Shown piece by piece: positions 45,280-56,310 of a stretch of 64,000 bases of DNA. Made by a program: the position numbers and the translations under genes. The notes under the pieces are model-generated. The model had not been told where the DNA came from. It saw only the letters and a program-made list of their open reading frames with translations, and did not search any database. This DNA is from Bimastos eiseni. Lineage: Eukaryota; Annelida; Clitellata; Crassiclitellata; Lumbricidae. Position 1 is the first letter of the stretch, and every line of letters begins with the position of its first letter. The DNA lies in assembly GCA_959347315.1 (NCBI GenBank), contig OY365814.1, forward strand, positions 6,438,034 to 6,502,033, read 5' to 3'.

Positions 45280-45815
45280 TTTTCTGTTATTTTAGATCTC
45301 ATTTCCCTGTGGCCCTTTGGGAAGTTCATGCCCGGCCTCTTTCTTGTGCATGGGAGTTGGCCGGTTGGGTGCTCGAAGGCAGCTTTGTAGGGGCCGTTGC
45401 ACCGATGCCCCGGACCGATAGACCACCCAAAGCTACACGATAGTACACACCTGTGCTGCCTCCTACATAACGTCCCAGACCGGTTCCGCGTCGGTGCAGG
45501 CGGCGGGCCGCAAGACCTTAAAGTATACAGGACTCCCGGCCACGCACATTTTCCAGCCAGTAGCCATTGAGACCCGCTTAACCCCTAAGCTACTGATTTT
45601 ATTAACGCAATTGGGGCTCGCATCTCTGCCATTAGTGGTGATAAGCGCGACTCTTCTTTTCTTTTCCAGCGTTTATCTATCGGCATTCAACGCTATAATC
45701 TTGTGGCCTTCCAGGGCACCTTTCCCTCACCCCCAGAAGACGAGGCCTGACCATCCGGACAACGGGTTTAACATAATAATAGTGATCTCTAAGTCCTTGG
45801 GGGAATGAAGTACCT
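45280..45815 (+). mobile_element. 3' end of a non-LTR retrotransposon (unit 1 of 3)
   Basis: The plus strand contains AAGRKTLKYTGLPATHIFQ then PVAIETR and, in a shifted frame, SFLFQRLSIGIQRYNLVAF. These are the last conserved blocks of the same protein family as the longer copy that follows (PVTVEAAGS and LLQRLSVALQARN there). Only the C-terminal portion remains. It is followed by AAAATAATAATAAT at 45826-45842. Confidence 0.7.
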
Positions 45816-48480
45816 CAGGGCAAAAAAAATAATAATAATAATTTTAACCCAACCAAAGGTTAGAAGACCACTGCTGAATCACATCCCACTGGCATCAAGA
45901 ACAGCGTGTAGGAATTTACTCACCAAGGTTCTAAGGGCCGTCATTAGAGAACCAAATAGCCTCTCAAAATGGCAAGATCTGCTCCAATTTCCACCGATAA
46001 TTCTGTTTAAACCCAAGAGGGGAGGACGAAACCGGAACTTGGGCAAGATTATCTTATATCGTATCGAGACTTGGCATAGTGGAATGGTCTTCTGTGATGC
46101 TGCTAAAGATATCACGCCACCAGACACATGGACTAGGGGAATAACAGGATCTACGATAGGTGCCCAGACAGTGTCTAGTAGGCTCGAAGAAGGCGACATA
46201 AAAGGAGCCCTTCGTTTACTCTGCTCTGATGACGTTCCTGTGGATGATTCAGCTAGTGTTATAAAAAAACTGCAGAAGAAGCACCCAAAGGCATACAGTG
46301 ACAGGAGAACACTACCATGCCCTCGGGAATACAGGTTTGACGCCACACAGGTTTCTGGAAAATGGTCAGTAATGCTATTGCATCATTTCCAGCAGCTTCT
46401 AGCGGAGGACCGGATGGCCTCATACCACAACATCTAAAGGACATCCTGTCCAAAACAACAGACGCCGATTTAGTGGAGACTTCTACAGATCTAATTAATA
46501 TACTTATGAGAGGCGGATTACCGAGACACATAGCAGATATTCTATACGGCGGCAGATTAATAACACTCGGGAAAACAGATGGCGGAGTTAGACCAATAAC
46601 CGTTGGATACACGTGGCGACGCCTGGCCGTAAAGTGCGTATGCAAAGTCGTTACACCATACCTTTCTCAAATTCTATCACCGCTTCAAATCGGCGTGGAA
46701 TATCGAGAGGAGCTGCTGCGTCCACGCAACTAGACGATACTCGCAGTCTATGCCTGAAAACCATATCATAGTCAAACTGGACTTCTCAGATGCCTTCAAT
46801 GCTCTGAGAAGAGACTCAATGTTAGAAGCAATTGCAGAAAAGGTTCCAGAAATATACATGTACGTGTTTGACAACTATGCTTACGCCCCACAGCTACAGA
46901 CCAGAAAGAATACGATTCATTCAGAGGAAGGAACTCAACAGGGCGACCCTCTGGGATCACTGGAATTTGCCTGGCGATACATCCAATTCTTGAGAGTCTG
47001 ACAAATCCCTTAAATATTGGCTATATAGACGATCTTACTTTTGTAGGACCGACTGATAAAGTTGAATGCGACATCCATCTGATAGAGAAACTTGCGCCCA
47101 TGTATGGTCTAAAGCTGAATCGAGCGAAATGCGAAGCATCTGGTAGGAGTTTCAATGAAGTCAACAGAAATCATACCTTCACGGAGTTTGAAAAGGTCGC
47201 CATAGAGGATCTGATATTGTTAGGAGCACCGCTTTTGCCAGGAAGAGCTGTTGAAAAGTCCATTCAGAAGAATATTACAGATCTGGAGTAAGTTATCACA
47301 AGGCTTGAGATGCTACACCCACACGACTCATTCACCCAGTTAGGGAGCAGCTTAATCATTCCAAAGCTGCTATACACATTGAGAACGTCAGCCTGCTTCT
47401 TATACGAATGACTCCTACGTGACTTCGACACAGTTTTGAGAATAGGACTGTGCAGCCTTCTTAGTATACACATCAACGATGATCAGTGGATCCAGACATC
47501 CCTACCCGTTAGAAACGGTGGTCTGGGCATTCGTAGTGCCTATATGCTGGCAACTTCCGCCATTTTGGCATCAACCACTGACACGCGAAGCCTACAAGAC
47601 CGACGGCGTCACGATGTCGATGCAGTCACAGATCCACTGGTAGAAGAGGCTTCTTGTTCGTGGCTAACGATATCGAATGCACTTCCTCCCATCGAAGAGA
47701 AGGTCTACGTGCAAAGTGAATGGGACACCGCACTCATTTCGTGCGCATTCCAATTCCCATTATGTCTGTCAGAAAGAACTACCAATTCTACTGATAAAGC
47801 CCGATTGTTGGACGTACAATCGCCACACTCAGGAGACTGGCTTGACGCACTACCCATAACGGCAGCAGGACTAAGAATGTGTCCGGAGAAGTGCTAAGGA
47901 TAGCAGCCGGCATTCGGTTGGGGACTACGATATGCGAAAAGCACATGCAAATGCGGTGTAATCACGGGTTCTCTTGTGCCAAAGGAGCGGGAAGACAACA
48001 ACGACATGGCATGATGAACGACGTGTTCTGGCGAGCTTTTGCCAGAGCAAAAATCCCGACCATCAAAGAACCCAACGGACTGTCAAGATCTGACTGCAAA
48101 AGACCTGATGGAGTCACCGTCATATTTTGGTCAAAAGGTCGTTGTCTGACGTGGGATGTTACGGCACCTGATACGTTTGCAGCTTCCTATGAACATCTAA
48201 CATCAAAAAACGCTGAAGCGGCAGCCGATAAAGCGGCTCATAACGAGCATTGCAAATATCCAGCAATATCCCAGTCATATCACTTTATCCCAGTCACAGT
48301 CGAAGCCGCAGGAAGCTGACACACAGTCACTGGGTTTTGTCAGCAACAGGTGACCAGCGTGAAACCAGCCATCTTCTTCAACGTTTGTCCGTCGCTCTGC
48401 AAGCTAGAAACTTTGTAGCAGTTCTGGGCACCTCGGGCTCAAATTGGAATATTTGGGAGACTGGAGAATGATTCACTCCT
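45816..48480 (+). mobile_element. Near-full-length non-LTR retrotransposon with endonuclease-like C-terminus (unit 2 of 3)
   Basis: Blocks in order: GDIKGALRLLCSDD (46190), SGGPDGLIPQHLKDIL (46395), GVRPITVGYTWRRLAVK (46580), VKLDFSDAFNALRRD (46772, first catalytic Asp), GTQQGDPLGS (46930), GYIDDLTFVG (47018, catalytic DD), SLPVRNGGLGIRSA (47495), SGDWLDALPI (47830), LRIAAGIRLG, then HGFSC..RQQRHGMMNDVFWRAF, GLSRSDCKRPDGVTVIFW and LTWDVTAPDTFAASY (48150). The PDG..WDVT block after a Cys/His knot looks like the restriction-like endonuclease of R2/R4/NeSL-type elements. Frameshifts near 46355, 46690, 46960, 47880 and 47965 and stops at 47290 and 47409 kill it. Confidence 0.75.
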
Positions 48481-48507
48481 ACGCATAAAAAAAATATTCA
48501 AAATTGT

Positions 48508-48545
48508 CAACTAAAAACTAATATATATATCTATATATATATATC

Positions 48546-48636
<91 letters not shown>
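48508..48636. repeat. TATATC and (TAA)n microsatellite
   Basis: TATATATATCTA repeats followed by about 27 TAA units between two retrotransposon pieces. Confidence 0.9.
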
Positions 48637-48639
48637 TAA

Positions 48640-49130
48640 TTGGATGCAGCTGCAAGACTTCACTTGACCGTTTGGCTGACTGCTATGCCGATTGTTGCAT
48701 GTGGCCTCATCCTCGACAATGAGGCGGTTCGAGTTGGGGTGGGCTCAGGTTGAGTCTGGACCTATGTGGCCCCCACGTATGCTTCTGTGACGAGAGGGCG
48801 AGCTCAGAGGACCCAATCATATCTTTGTCTGCTGAAGGTCCCAGGGACGCTCCCTACGTCACCATGCCATAAACGACATCATATGGCGATAATCGCGAGC
48901 CCTCCTCAAGGCCCAGGTCCCGAACACTAGAGAGCCGGTTGGCTGTTCCGAACGGACGGCAGAAGGCCAGATGGGGCGACAGTCATCCTCTGGTCGAACG
49001 GAAAGTACATGACTTAGGATGCCACAGTAGTTCACATCTGCGCCGACTCATACATAACCCCCAAACGGCCGCAAGACTTTGAAATACGGGGGGGGGGGCT
49101 ACCTGTCTCGTATATCTTCCAACACTTTAT
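48640..49130 (+). mobile_element. C-terminal piece of the same retrotransposon family (unit 3 of 3)
   Basis: The plus strand shows TVWLTAMPIVACGLILDNEA then VRVGVG, CHKRHHMAII or its shifted frame NDIIWRSLARALLKAQ, GRRPDGATVILWSNGK and DATVVHICADSYI. This repeats the SGDWLDALPITAAGL to WDVTAPDTFAASY part of unit 2. In-frame stops (TGA in place of a codon after VGVGSG; TAG for the Trp of WDAT) show decay. Confidence 0.7.
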
Positions 49131-49275
49131 AATTATCTTTACAATAGGTCAATCCCAGCAATAGCAGGATCCATTTGTCCTCCATTTTTTTCAACCTTAC
49201 ACTCTGCTGATACTGTGGTCGTTTGCACCTGGCTGTCAGTCTCAGCCTTACACTTTTTTACTTTCTAATTTCTAG

Positions 49276-49665
49276 TCGTAATAAAAGTCAAAGTCATAAA
49301 TCGAGGTGTAAAAAGTACAGTGTGCACGGAAGCGCAGCTGCTTTATCGCAGAATCAGAGACCATCAAAACGTAAGAAAACCAAGATCCCATCAAATGGAT
49401 GAACTGATCAATCGACTGAAGAAGGATGGCATAGAAATCCTTAACTCCCAATTGGACAGACAAACTGTGGTCGTTTGGATCTGGTGCCAATCACAAATAG
49501 CCGTTGAAAATATTCAGAAGCTCTACGAATCAAATCAACTGACAGATTTAGTCTATGGTCTTGCAGATATTCAACCATCTGACTCCGATATTATCAAATC
49601 CAAAATTGATAATATCAATTCAAAAATGATCAACATTGACAGGCATCAATTCAAGAAAACAGTTG
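49276..49665 (+). CDS. Gene C, TRADD-N-like domain exon
   Basis: 390 bp (130 residues), phase 1-1, acceptor CTAATTTCTAG, perfect donor GTTG/GTAAGTTC. The N-terminal part differs from A and B (EAQLLYRRIRDHQNVRKPRS in place of QLHQGITDLLNIRKPRS). The core is kept: QTVVVWIWCQSQ, YESNQLTDLVYGLA, then an 8-residue tandem insertion (IIKSKIDNINSKMINIDR) and HQFKKTV. This copy has the GT donor where A and B have GC. Confidence 0.6.
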
Positions 49666-51359
49666 GTAAGTTCTCAAAAAAGTTCACAATAATCTATGTG
49701 ACTTCAAAAGCGCTTTTTAAATAGTCTGTACTGCGAAATATGTTTAGATGATATACGACGCGATAAATGAAACCCAAAACAATATATTTTTAAGCAAAAT
49801 GTATTTCATGGGTAAAATAAATTACTACGACAACGCTGGTTAAAAGCCAGTTGCATAGGCCTATAAGAAGGCCTACTTACATACATGTGTGTATATAATA
49901 TTCGTGAACAATGAATAACATACGCCTAACCGAAACAAGAAACTCCGAATGAGAGGCCGGATAAAGAAAACAGCAAACAATAAAATAGTTATTTTGAATT
50001 TTTGACACATGCCGTACTAAGCCAGAAACACTTGACAATTTATGGGAAGTAAATAGATATTTTCATAAATAAATGAGCGAGATTGTTATGAAGTTGAAAT
50101 TTCTAGAGCAAGATGATACATGTAGCCTAATTGCGGGAACACGAGTTAAAACAAGAGACAGTCCAAGAGCAAGACAACAAGTTAGAAATGGATCACATGT
50201 AGAACAATGCAGCAAATCCGGTTCTAGGAAGATTGGTCATGGGACGATTGGTGCTGAAATGATTCATCATAAGAACGTTTGGTCATTGTGATTATCGGTC
50301 ATATGGTCGATTGCTCATAGGGACTAGCAGTCGTATGGACGATTGCTCATAAGTCTTCGGTGATAGTCAACCCATATAGAGTTAAATTAGAGTAAATAAA
50401 GTTTATAGAGTTTACAAACGCACGTGCTAATTTAAAACTAAGAAGACACAAAGTCATAAGGCGGATATGCAAACTAAATGAGAGTTTGTAGAACAGAGGA
50501 ATATTGTTTACTACTTAAAAGAAATATAAATCAAGGCTCGCAGTTAAGTTAGAATGTACGTTTCCTCATATGTAGCAACAGACCGCGTAACACGATCTTT
50601 CAGAAGGTGATAATTCTTGACGCTTGGTTGGTCAATTACAGTCACTACCTGGAGGAATGCTGCTTTCTACTTCATGCTTTACATTTAAAAGTGCGTACAA
50701 AGCAGCAACGCCTGACAGTTTCGCTCACTTTTGTGATGCCGTGCTTGCAGTAGCCTACTCGAATCTGCTCAGCATAAATGTTGGATGACCTCACTTAGAA
50801 ATGGAAAATTCACCTGCTACATCCATAATAAAGCTTGGTGTCCGAAACAGACTAAACTGTGTAGACATGAATAACTCTTCCTGAGCTTTTATACCTGACT
50901 AAACTACCGTCTCTACATGTAATTACACAACACTATTGATTGCTCTATGACCGGTCATCCATACATTTTTATTGAATTTATCTTACTAATTTGAACCATT
51001 AATCATACAAATATTTGAACATATGATAAATCGACCCTATGACCGATAGTCTCTGTGACCAATCGTCTAAATGACCAATCGTCCCTATGACCTTTCGATC
51101 TATGACCAATCGTCCTATGACCGATCGTCCTAAGACCAATCGTCCGCATACCAGCAAATCCATATCATTTACGAAAAAACAGTTGGGAAGAAAGGCAGGC
51201 GTAGATGTTGCTATTTGTGGAGTAGAGTGGAGTGAGTGTGAAACAATTCGACAGATCCGAATTAACAACTATACACAGCAATAGATAAGACTGAAACTGA
51301 ACAAAGTCATTGAAATGATGAAACCATCAAAGACAGATAGCGTGGATCAATTACGCTTA
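49666..51359. other. Intron before the propeller exon of gene C, left part
   Basis: Contains the element at 50231-51150; nothing else recognised. Confidence 0.4.
50231..51150. mobile_element. Foldback-type element with inverted arrays of GGTCATAGGACGATT units
   Basis: The left arm (50231-50352) has about seven units like GGTCATGGGACGATTG; the right arm (51030-51150) has about eight in the opposite sense (GACCAATCGTCCTATGACC). The 670-bp centre carries no frame of note. Same design as 2462, 37014 and 54923, larger and with its own unit sequence. Confidence 0.65.
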
Positions 51360-51787
51360 AATTGGAATACTGCATCCAGGTGTGGAGTCCAGTTCTGAAA
51401 AAAGACCTAGATAAGCTTGAGAAAGTGCAAAGAAGAGCTACAAAAATGATTTGTGGCTATGCAGATTTGAGCTACGAAGAAAGATTGAATAAGTGTGGAT
51501 TAACAACATTGGAGATAAGCAGAAGCAAAGGAACCTGATTGAAGCCTACAAGATTTTTACTGGAAAGGAGGCAATGCAGTCGGAGAGGTTTTTTTCAGTT
51601 TGCACCCTATAAAGTAACTCGAGGACGCATGTATAAATTGTTTAAGCAACCGAGAGGAGCATTAGGGCAGAAATTCTTCAGTGGAAGAGTTGTGGACTTG
51701 TGGAATGGTTTGGAGGATAGTAATGTCGCAGTTGACTCTATCACGTCAAGAGGAAACTTGGAAAACTGGGCTACTAATCACGGCTAG
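51360..51787 (+). mobile_element. LINE 3' fragment (C-terminal RT-domain tail)
   Basis: The plus strand reads LEYCIQVWSPVLKKDLDKLE then KVQRRATKMICGY, LSYEERLNKCGLTTLE, LIEAYKIFTGKE, APYKVTRGRMYKLFKQ and FFSGRVVDLWNGL. This is the characteristic C-terminal stretch after RT in CR1-like LINE proteins. A frameshift lies near 51515. Truncated and inactive. Confidence 0.8.
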
Positions 51788-51915
51788 GACAAGTTACGGT
51801 GGTTATGTTAGATGAAAACCGAGCAAAGTCTAAAAGATTCACCTTTTATGAAGTAAACATTGCGCTAGGTATCACGATATATCGTGCCACGTATATCCAT
51901 GAGTACATGCTTACA

Positions 51916-52366
51916 CAGAGTTGTCCACCGGTCAGGTCGACCCGCATGTCGTGTCGAGTCGGGTCGGGTCACGAATATCTGTAGATTAGGCGGGTCGTGT
52001 CGGGTCAGATCGAGTCGAGATCCTGGCGGGTTGGATTCGGTCGGGTAACAAACCCGAACCCATTTCGACCCAACAATTTTTATCCGAGCTTTATTTTCAA
52101 CTCAGTGCTATCCATAAAGTTAATCATGTACAATTAAATAAATTGAATATGGCGAAGGAGTTAGCACAAAAACACAGTGCAACACCGGATTTTTGACGAT
52201 ATTTGACGATAAATAATGTTCGGGTCCGATCGCGTCGGGTCATGTACGTCATGGGTCGGGTCGAGTCGAGTCGGTTCAAATATTTGTCTTTAGAAGTCGG
52301 GTCGGATCCATTTTCAATGGATCGGGTTGAGTCGGGTCATGAAAATTGGATCCATGGACAATTTTG
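51916..52366. mobile_element. Non-autonomous hAT-like element with exact 8-bp TSD, 451 bp
   Basis: Exact octamer TGCTTACA at 51908-51915 and 52367-52374 flanks ends CAGAGTTGTCCACCGGTC and (inverted) CAAAATTGTCCATGGATC. Both ends carry degenerate GGGTCGGGTCGAGTCG arrays, the same layout as the GGTCTC arrays at 19474-20271. Confidence 0.8.
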
Positions 52367-52505
52367 TGCTTACATACATACCTACCAACAAATATACATT
52401 CACACACAAAAACATACAAACATGCTTAGAAATATGCATGCTCCACAAATGGTTACCGTTGAGAAGTAAGATACCACCAAATAAATAATTATGCTTTTAT
52501 TGTAG

Positions 52506-53431
52506 TGGTGAATCCGAACTTCGACATCTTTGCTAAGAGGATCGACGTTGGAAGAAATGAAGGTGTGTGTGGAGTGACAAAACTGCGAAATGAAATCTAC
52601 GTCCACTGTGATTCATTTTATTTTCCTCGGGTGATTCGTGTCTTTGAGGATAGAAATCCATTTCGTCTTAAGAAGACCATAGGAACAACAAAGATTGATT
52701 ATCCCTGGGACATTGCATCCAGTGAGAAAGAAAATTGTCTTTACGTCTTAGACTCAGTGATGGGATGCATCTGGAAAATGACAAGGAGAGCAGATGACCA
52801 ACACGAAGTCATCATATGGCTGACCATTTATTATGCGATACATACTTTATCAGTCTCCATGAATGGTCACTTGCTGATTGTCGGTAGATGGTCATTCACT
52901 ATGAATATCTTTGGATCAGATGCAGAACTTCTTCGCTCCATTCAGTTACCAAGAGACACCGCGATCGGGCATCCAATTTATGTAGTGGAAAAACCCAACG
53001 GAAATTTCTACATACTTCACCAATTGATGCAAATCGTGGAGGAGCGAGTGGACGGGTCAAACGGAAATGCGTGGAACAAGATGTGGGTTATAAGTGAATT
53101 GAACGAAGATGGAGGGACGGTCATCCGCCGTTTTGTTCCTTCGAATGAAGGAGAAATCTTGAAAAATCCTCGCCACCTCTTACTCGATTTATACGAACGA
53201 GTATTTGTGGCTGACACAGGAAACGATAGTGTGATTGTTTTGGACTCCAAACTCAAGTGGAATCGAGTGTTTTGCCTCACAGAAGAAGAAGAAGAAGATG
53301 ATGAAGATGAAGACAAGAGGATGATAATGCCGTTCAGATTGTGTATCGACGATGAAAAGAAGCAACTGATGGTCGGAGGAGGACTTTCTTACTCTGGACG
53401 AGTCTATGTTTGTACTTCAGATCTAAAATAA
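52506..53431 (+). CDS. Gene C, terminal NHL-type beta-propeller exon
   Basis: 308 codons including TAA, phase 1 after TTTTATTGTAG. Blade signatures: VIRVFEDRNPFRLKK, KENCLYVLDSVMGCIWKMT, LSVSMNGHLLIVGR, VVEKPNGNFYILHQ, WVISELNEDG, LLDLYERVFVADTGNDSVIVLD, final RVYVCTSDL. The acidic loop is longest here (EEEEEDDEDEDK), coded by GAA/GAT/GAC repeats. The last exon of a 638-residue product. Confidence 0.75.
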
Positions 53432-54104
53432 CTCACTTTCCATCGTTATTTTTAGACAGGCATAATATAGTCGTTTGATTTCAATATATTCCAATCTTCT
53501 AATATCCATGAATATATTTAAATGATATCAATCAGATGTTATTGAGCTTTTTCCAAAACACTAGTAAATCCTGTTTGCATAACTGGCATGCATGCAAAAC
53601 GTACCCACAGAGCCCTTTGTCGACCAATAAGATGTTTATTGACTGTGAAGTCAATTTTATTTTTCTTAAAGTGGACAGTGAGATAATTTTATGCTCTATA
53701 TTGTTAATTTTTTTATTTTTCTTATTTTTGCATTTATTTTACCATTTCGTAGTAATTCAAACACAGTCGATGGCGATAAGTAATCGTTAATTATTATCTA
53801 ACCTGGCGGCAACGAACTGTTCTTGAGGCACTGGTATAGAGCTTCTTAATTAGCTAGTTAATCAATAAACTTAATGACCAACTAATTATATATTGATTAA
53901 ATAAGGTAATCAGTTTGTTGCTGAATCGCTTAATTGAATGCATTGAATCAGCTACTACTGACTACGTAACTGGTTTTTGTAAGTTGCCCATTTAATAACA
54001 CCAGAGGTGTAACAAGCGGGGGACAGGGGGACACCTAACCCCCCCACCGCAATTTCAAAACTGGTGGGGGGGGGCAGAATGCCGACACACAAGTAGATAG
54101 AGTT

Positions 54105-54300
54105 ACAGACAGACAAACATACAGATAGATAGACAGACATATAAACCGACTGACAGACATAAAATCAGGCAGACAGACAAACAGATAGACAGAGAGAGAT
54201 TCATACATACATAGATATATAGAAAAACAGGCACAGACATACATGCATATATACACACAAGCAGAAAGATACATGTATATAAAGACAAAGGCAGACAAAC
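54105..54300. repeat. CAGA/GATA degenerate tetranucleotide repeat
   Basis: AGACAGAC, AGATAGAT and ACATACAT runs. Produces spurious Ser/Cys/Leu frames on the minus strand. Confidence 0.85.
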
Positions 54301-54922
54301 ATGTAGGTAATGAGCCAGAGGTTGGAATGATATGTGAAGCATAGATTTAGAGTCTCTAGCTGCTTAGTCACCTTTCTCTTTGTTATTTAATCGCAAAAGC
54401 GATTAGGTCCTAATAAAAGACAAATAAGCCACCTTTAATTAAGTCATTAAGGGAAAATGAAAAGTTAAACTGCTTGAGAGACTTGCCGTGAATGAACTAC
54501 CCAAATACATGCACTTTGATTCTAAGACCCTACAGAGAAATGTGATGCATTTGGCCATCATATTCAAATATTAAGTGGTTAGGCCTAACAGAATGTAAAC
54601 TAATGGATTCTCTAGCGCCGGTGTCACTTTTATTGTCCAAGACATATCAACATCAATCCATGGTTACATCAAGTAAACTCACCATCAAAATTCATTATCC
54701 AATTGAGGATCCAGCATAGCTCCAACAGACCGAAAATCTGGAAGCCAGAATACAGTGGACATGCAGGCTGAAAGTGACAGTCTTATGTTACAACAGTGTA
54801 GATACAAGGATATTTGGAGAAGTAGAGAAGACAGAGACCTAGAAAGAAGATCTAGGATAGAAACAATAATAGAGTAGCGTGGCCTATTATCTATAATATT
54901 GTCCTTAGCGTTTTCTATAGCC

Positions 54923-55328
54923 TGAAAATTCGGTTCCCGTTCATTTCGTCGCAGATCATTTCGTCGCATTTATATTGATGAAAAGAAATATACCTAAATG
55001 GCGACTGGATTGATGAAAAGAAATATATCTAAATGGAAGCAGGATTAGCGAAAAGAAATATCTAAATGGAAGCATCCAGATCCCATTTAAACAGAATTAG
55101 CTAGGCTACGTTCATCGCATCCAGCTCCCATTGAATTTTCATCGGATCCAACCCCCATTTAAACACAATGTTTTCATCGCATCAAGCTCCCATTTACACA
55201 GAATTCTTTTAATCAATCCAGCTCACAATTAAATAGAATTCTTTTCGTTGCATCCAGCTTCCTTTTTAGCAGAAATGATCTGCGACCAAATGATCTGCGA
55301 CCAAATGAGCGGTCACCGAAAATTCATC
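54923..55328. mobile_element. Foldback element with tandem-repeat TIRs, best example
   Basis: The left end TGAAAATTCGGTTCCCG is followed by two copies of TTCATTTCGTCGCAGA-like units; the right end, inverted, is TGAATTTTCGGTGACCG with two TCATTTGGTCGCAGA units. Inside, the left arm has three or four ~34-bp units (AAATGGAAGCTGGATTGATG) and the right arm has five inverted ones (CATCCAGCTCCCATTTA). The full 406 bp forms a nested hairpin. Confidence 0.75.
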
Positions 55329-55563
55329 GACAACCAATCTATTGGATTCGTACCAAACCTTCATAAAACTCATCCTCACCTATTGCTGCATCCAAGAGTC
55401 AACTGGATCGTCTTTAGTCTCTCCTGTTCTGAATTGTGATCCATCGAGTAGCGAGCGTCATTCTGCCAATACTTCACTGCATCACAGGTTTCGAAGGAAG
55501 AATTGATGCATGAAGGAATTCGAGGGTAGCAGCTAGCCTGCCATGTCAGGTGACAGAGTAGTT

Positions 55564-56310
55564 GTGTCAGTGGCGGAGGTGCCATGTCTTACGGAGCTTC
55601 CAGTCCTGGCATCCTCGCCAGAATTGAAAGATCCAAAAACAGATTGAAAGTCGTGGCAGAAAGCCTATGAAAGTATACTGACGGTCAGAAAAAATGAACC
55701 TGTCAGGGATTGACGGTGTCAGAGCTGACAGAGCTGACGTGCGGACGGACTAGCTGTTGCCTTCGAATGCAATTCGAGAGCAACATCTAGAGCAACATGT
55801 CAGATAACAGATTTGCGGTGTCAGTGGCGGCGGTGCCTTGTCTTACTGAGCTTCCAGTCCTGACAACCTCGCCAGAACTGAAAGATCCAAAAACAGATTA
55901 AAAGTCCGGACAGATATCTAGAGCCTATGAAAGTATATTGACGGCCAGAAGAAATGAACCTGTCAGGGATTGACGGTGCCAGAGCTGACAGAGCTGACAT
56001 GCAGACGGACTAGCTATTGCCTTTGAATACAATTCGAGAGCAACAGTTAGAGCCACATGTCAAATAACAGATTTGCGGTGTCAGTGGCGGCGGTGCCTTG
56101 TCTTACGGAGCTTCCAGTCCTGACAGCCTCGCCAGAAATGAAAGATCCAAAGACAGATTAAAAGGCCTGACAGCTATAGATCTAGAACCTTAGCTGAGCC
56201 TATGAAAAGTATACTGACGCTCAGAAGAAATGAACCTGTCAGGGATTGACGGTGCCAGAGCTGACAGAGCTGACATGCGGCCAGGATGGACGGTGCCAAA
56301 ATTGCCGGAG
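55564..56310. repeat. Tandem repeat, three units of about 254-260 bp
   Basis: Units begin GTGTCAGTGGCGG at 55564, 55818 and about 56078 and share CTTCCAGTCCTG, GAAAGATCCAAA, ACCTGTCAGGGATTGACGGT and CAGAGCTGACAGAGCTGAC. Units 2 and 3 are the closest; unit 3 has a short insertion. No frame spans it. Confidence 0.85.

Larger units (their letters stand above)
53432..55563. other. 3' flank of gene C and intergenic DNA
   Basis: No gene. Holds GACA/GATA microsatellites (54105-54300), G/C homopolymer runs at 54018-54075 and the foldback element at 54923. Confidence 0.45.

Noticed and set aside
53955..54342. Ser/Cys/Leu-rich frames on the minus strand
   Set aside because: Arise from GACA/GATA repeats.
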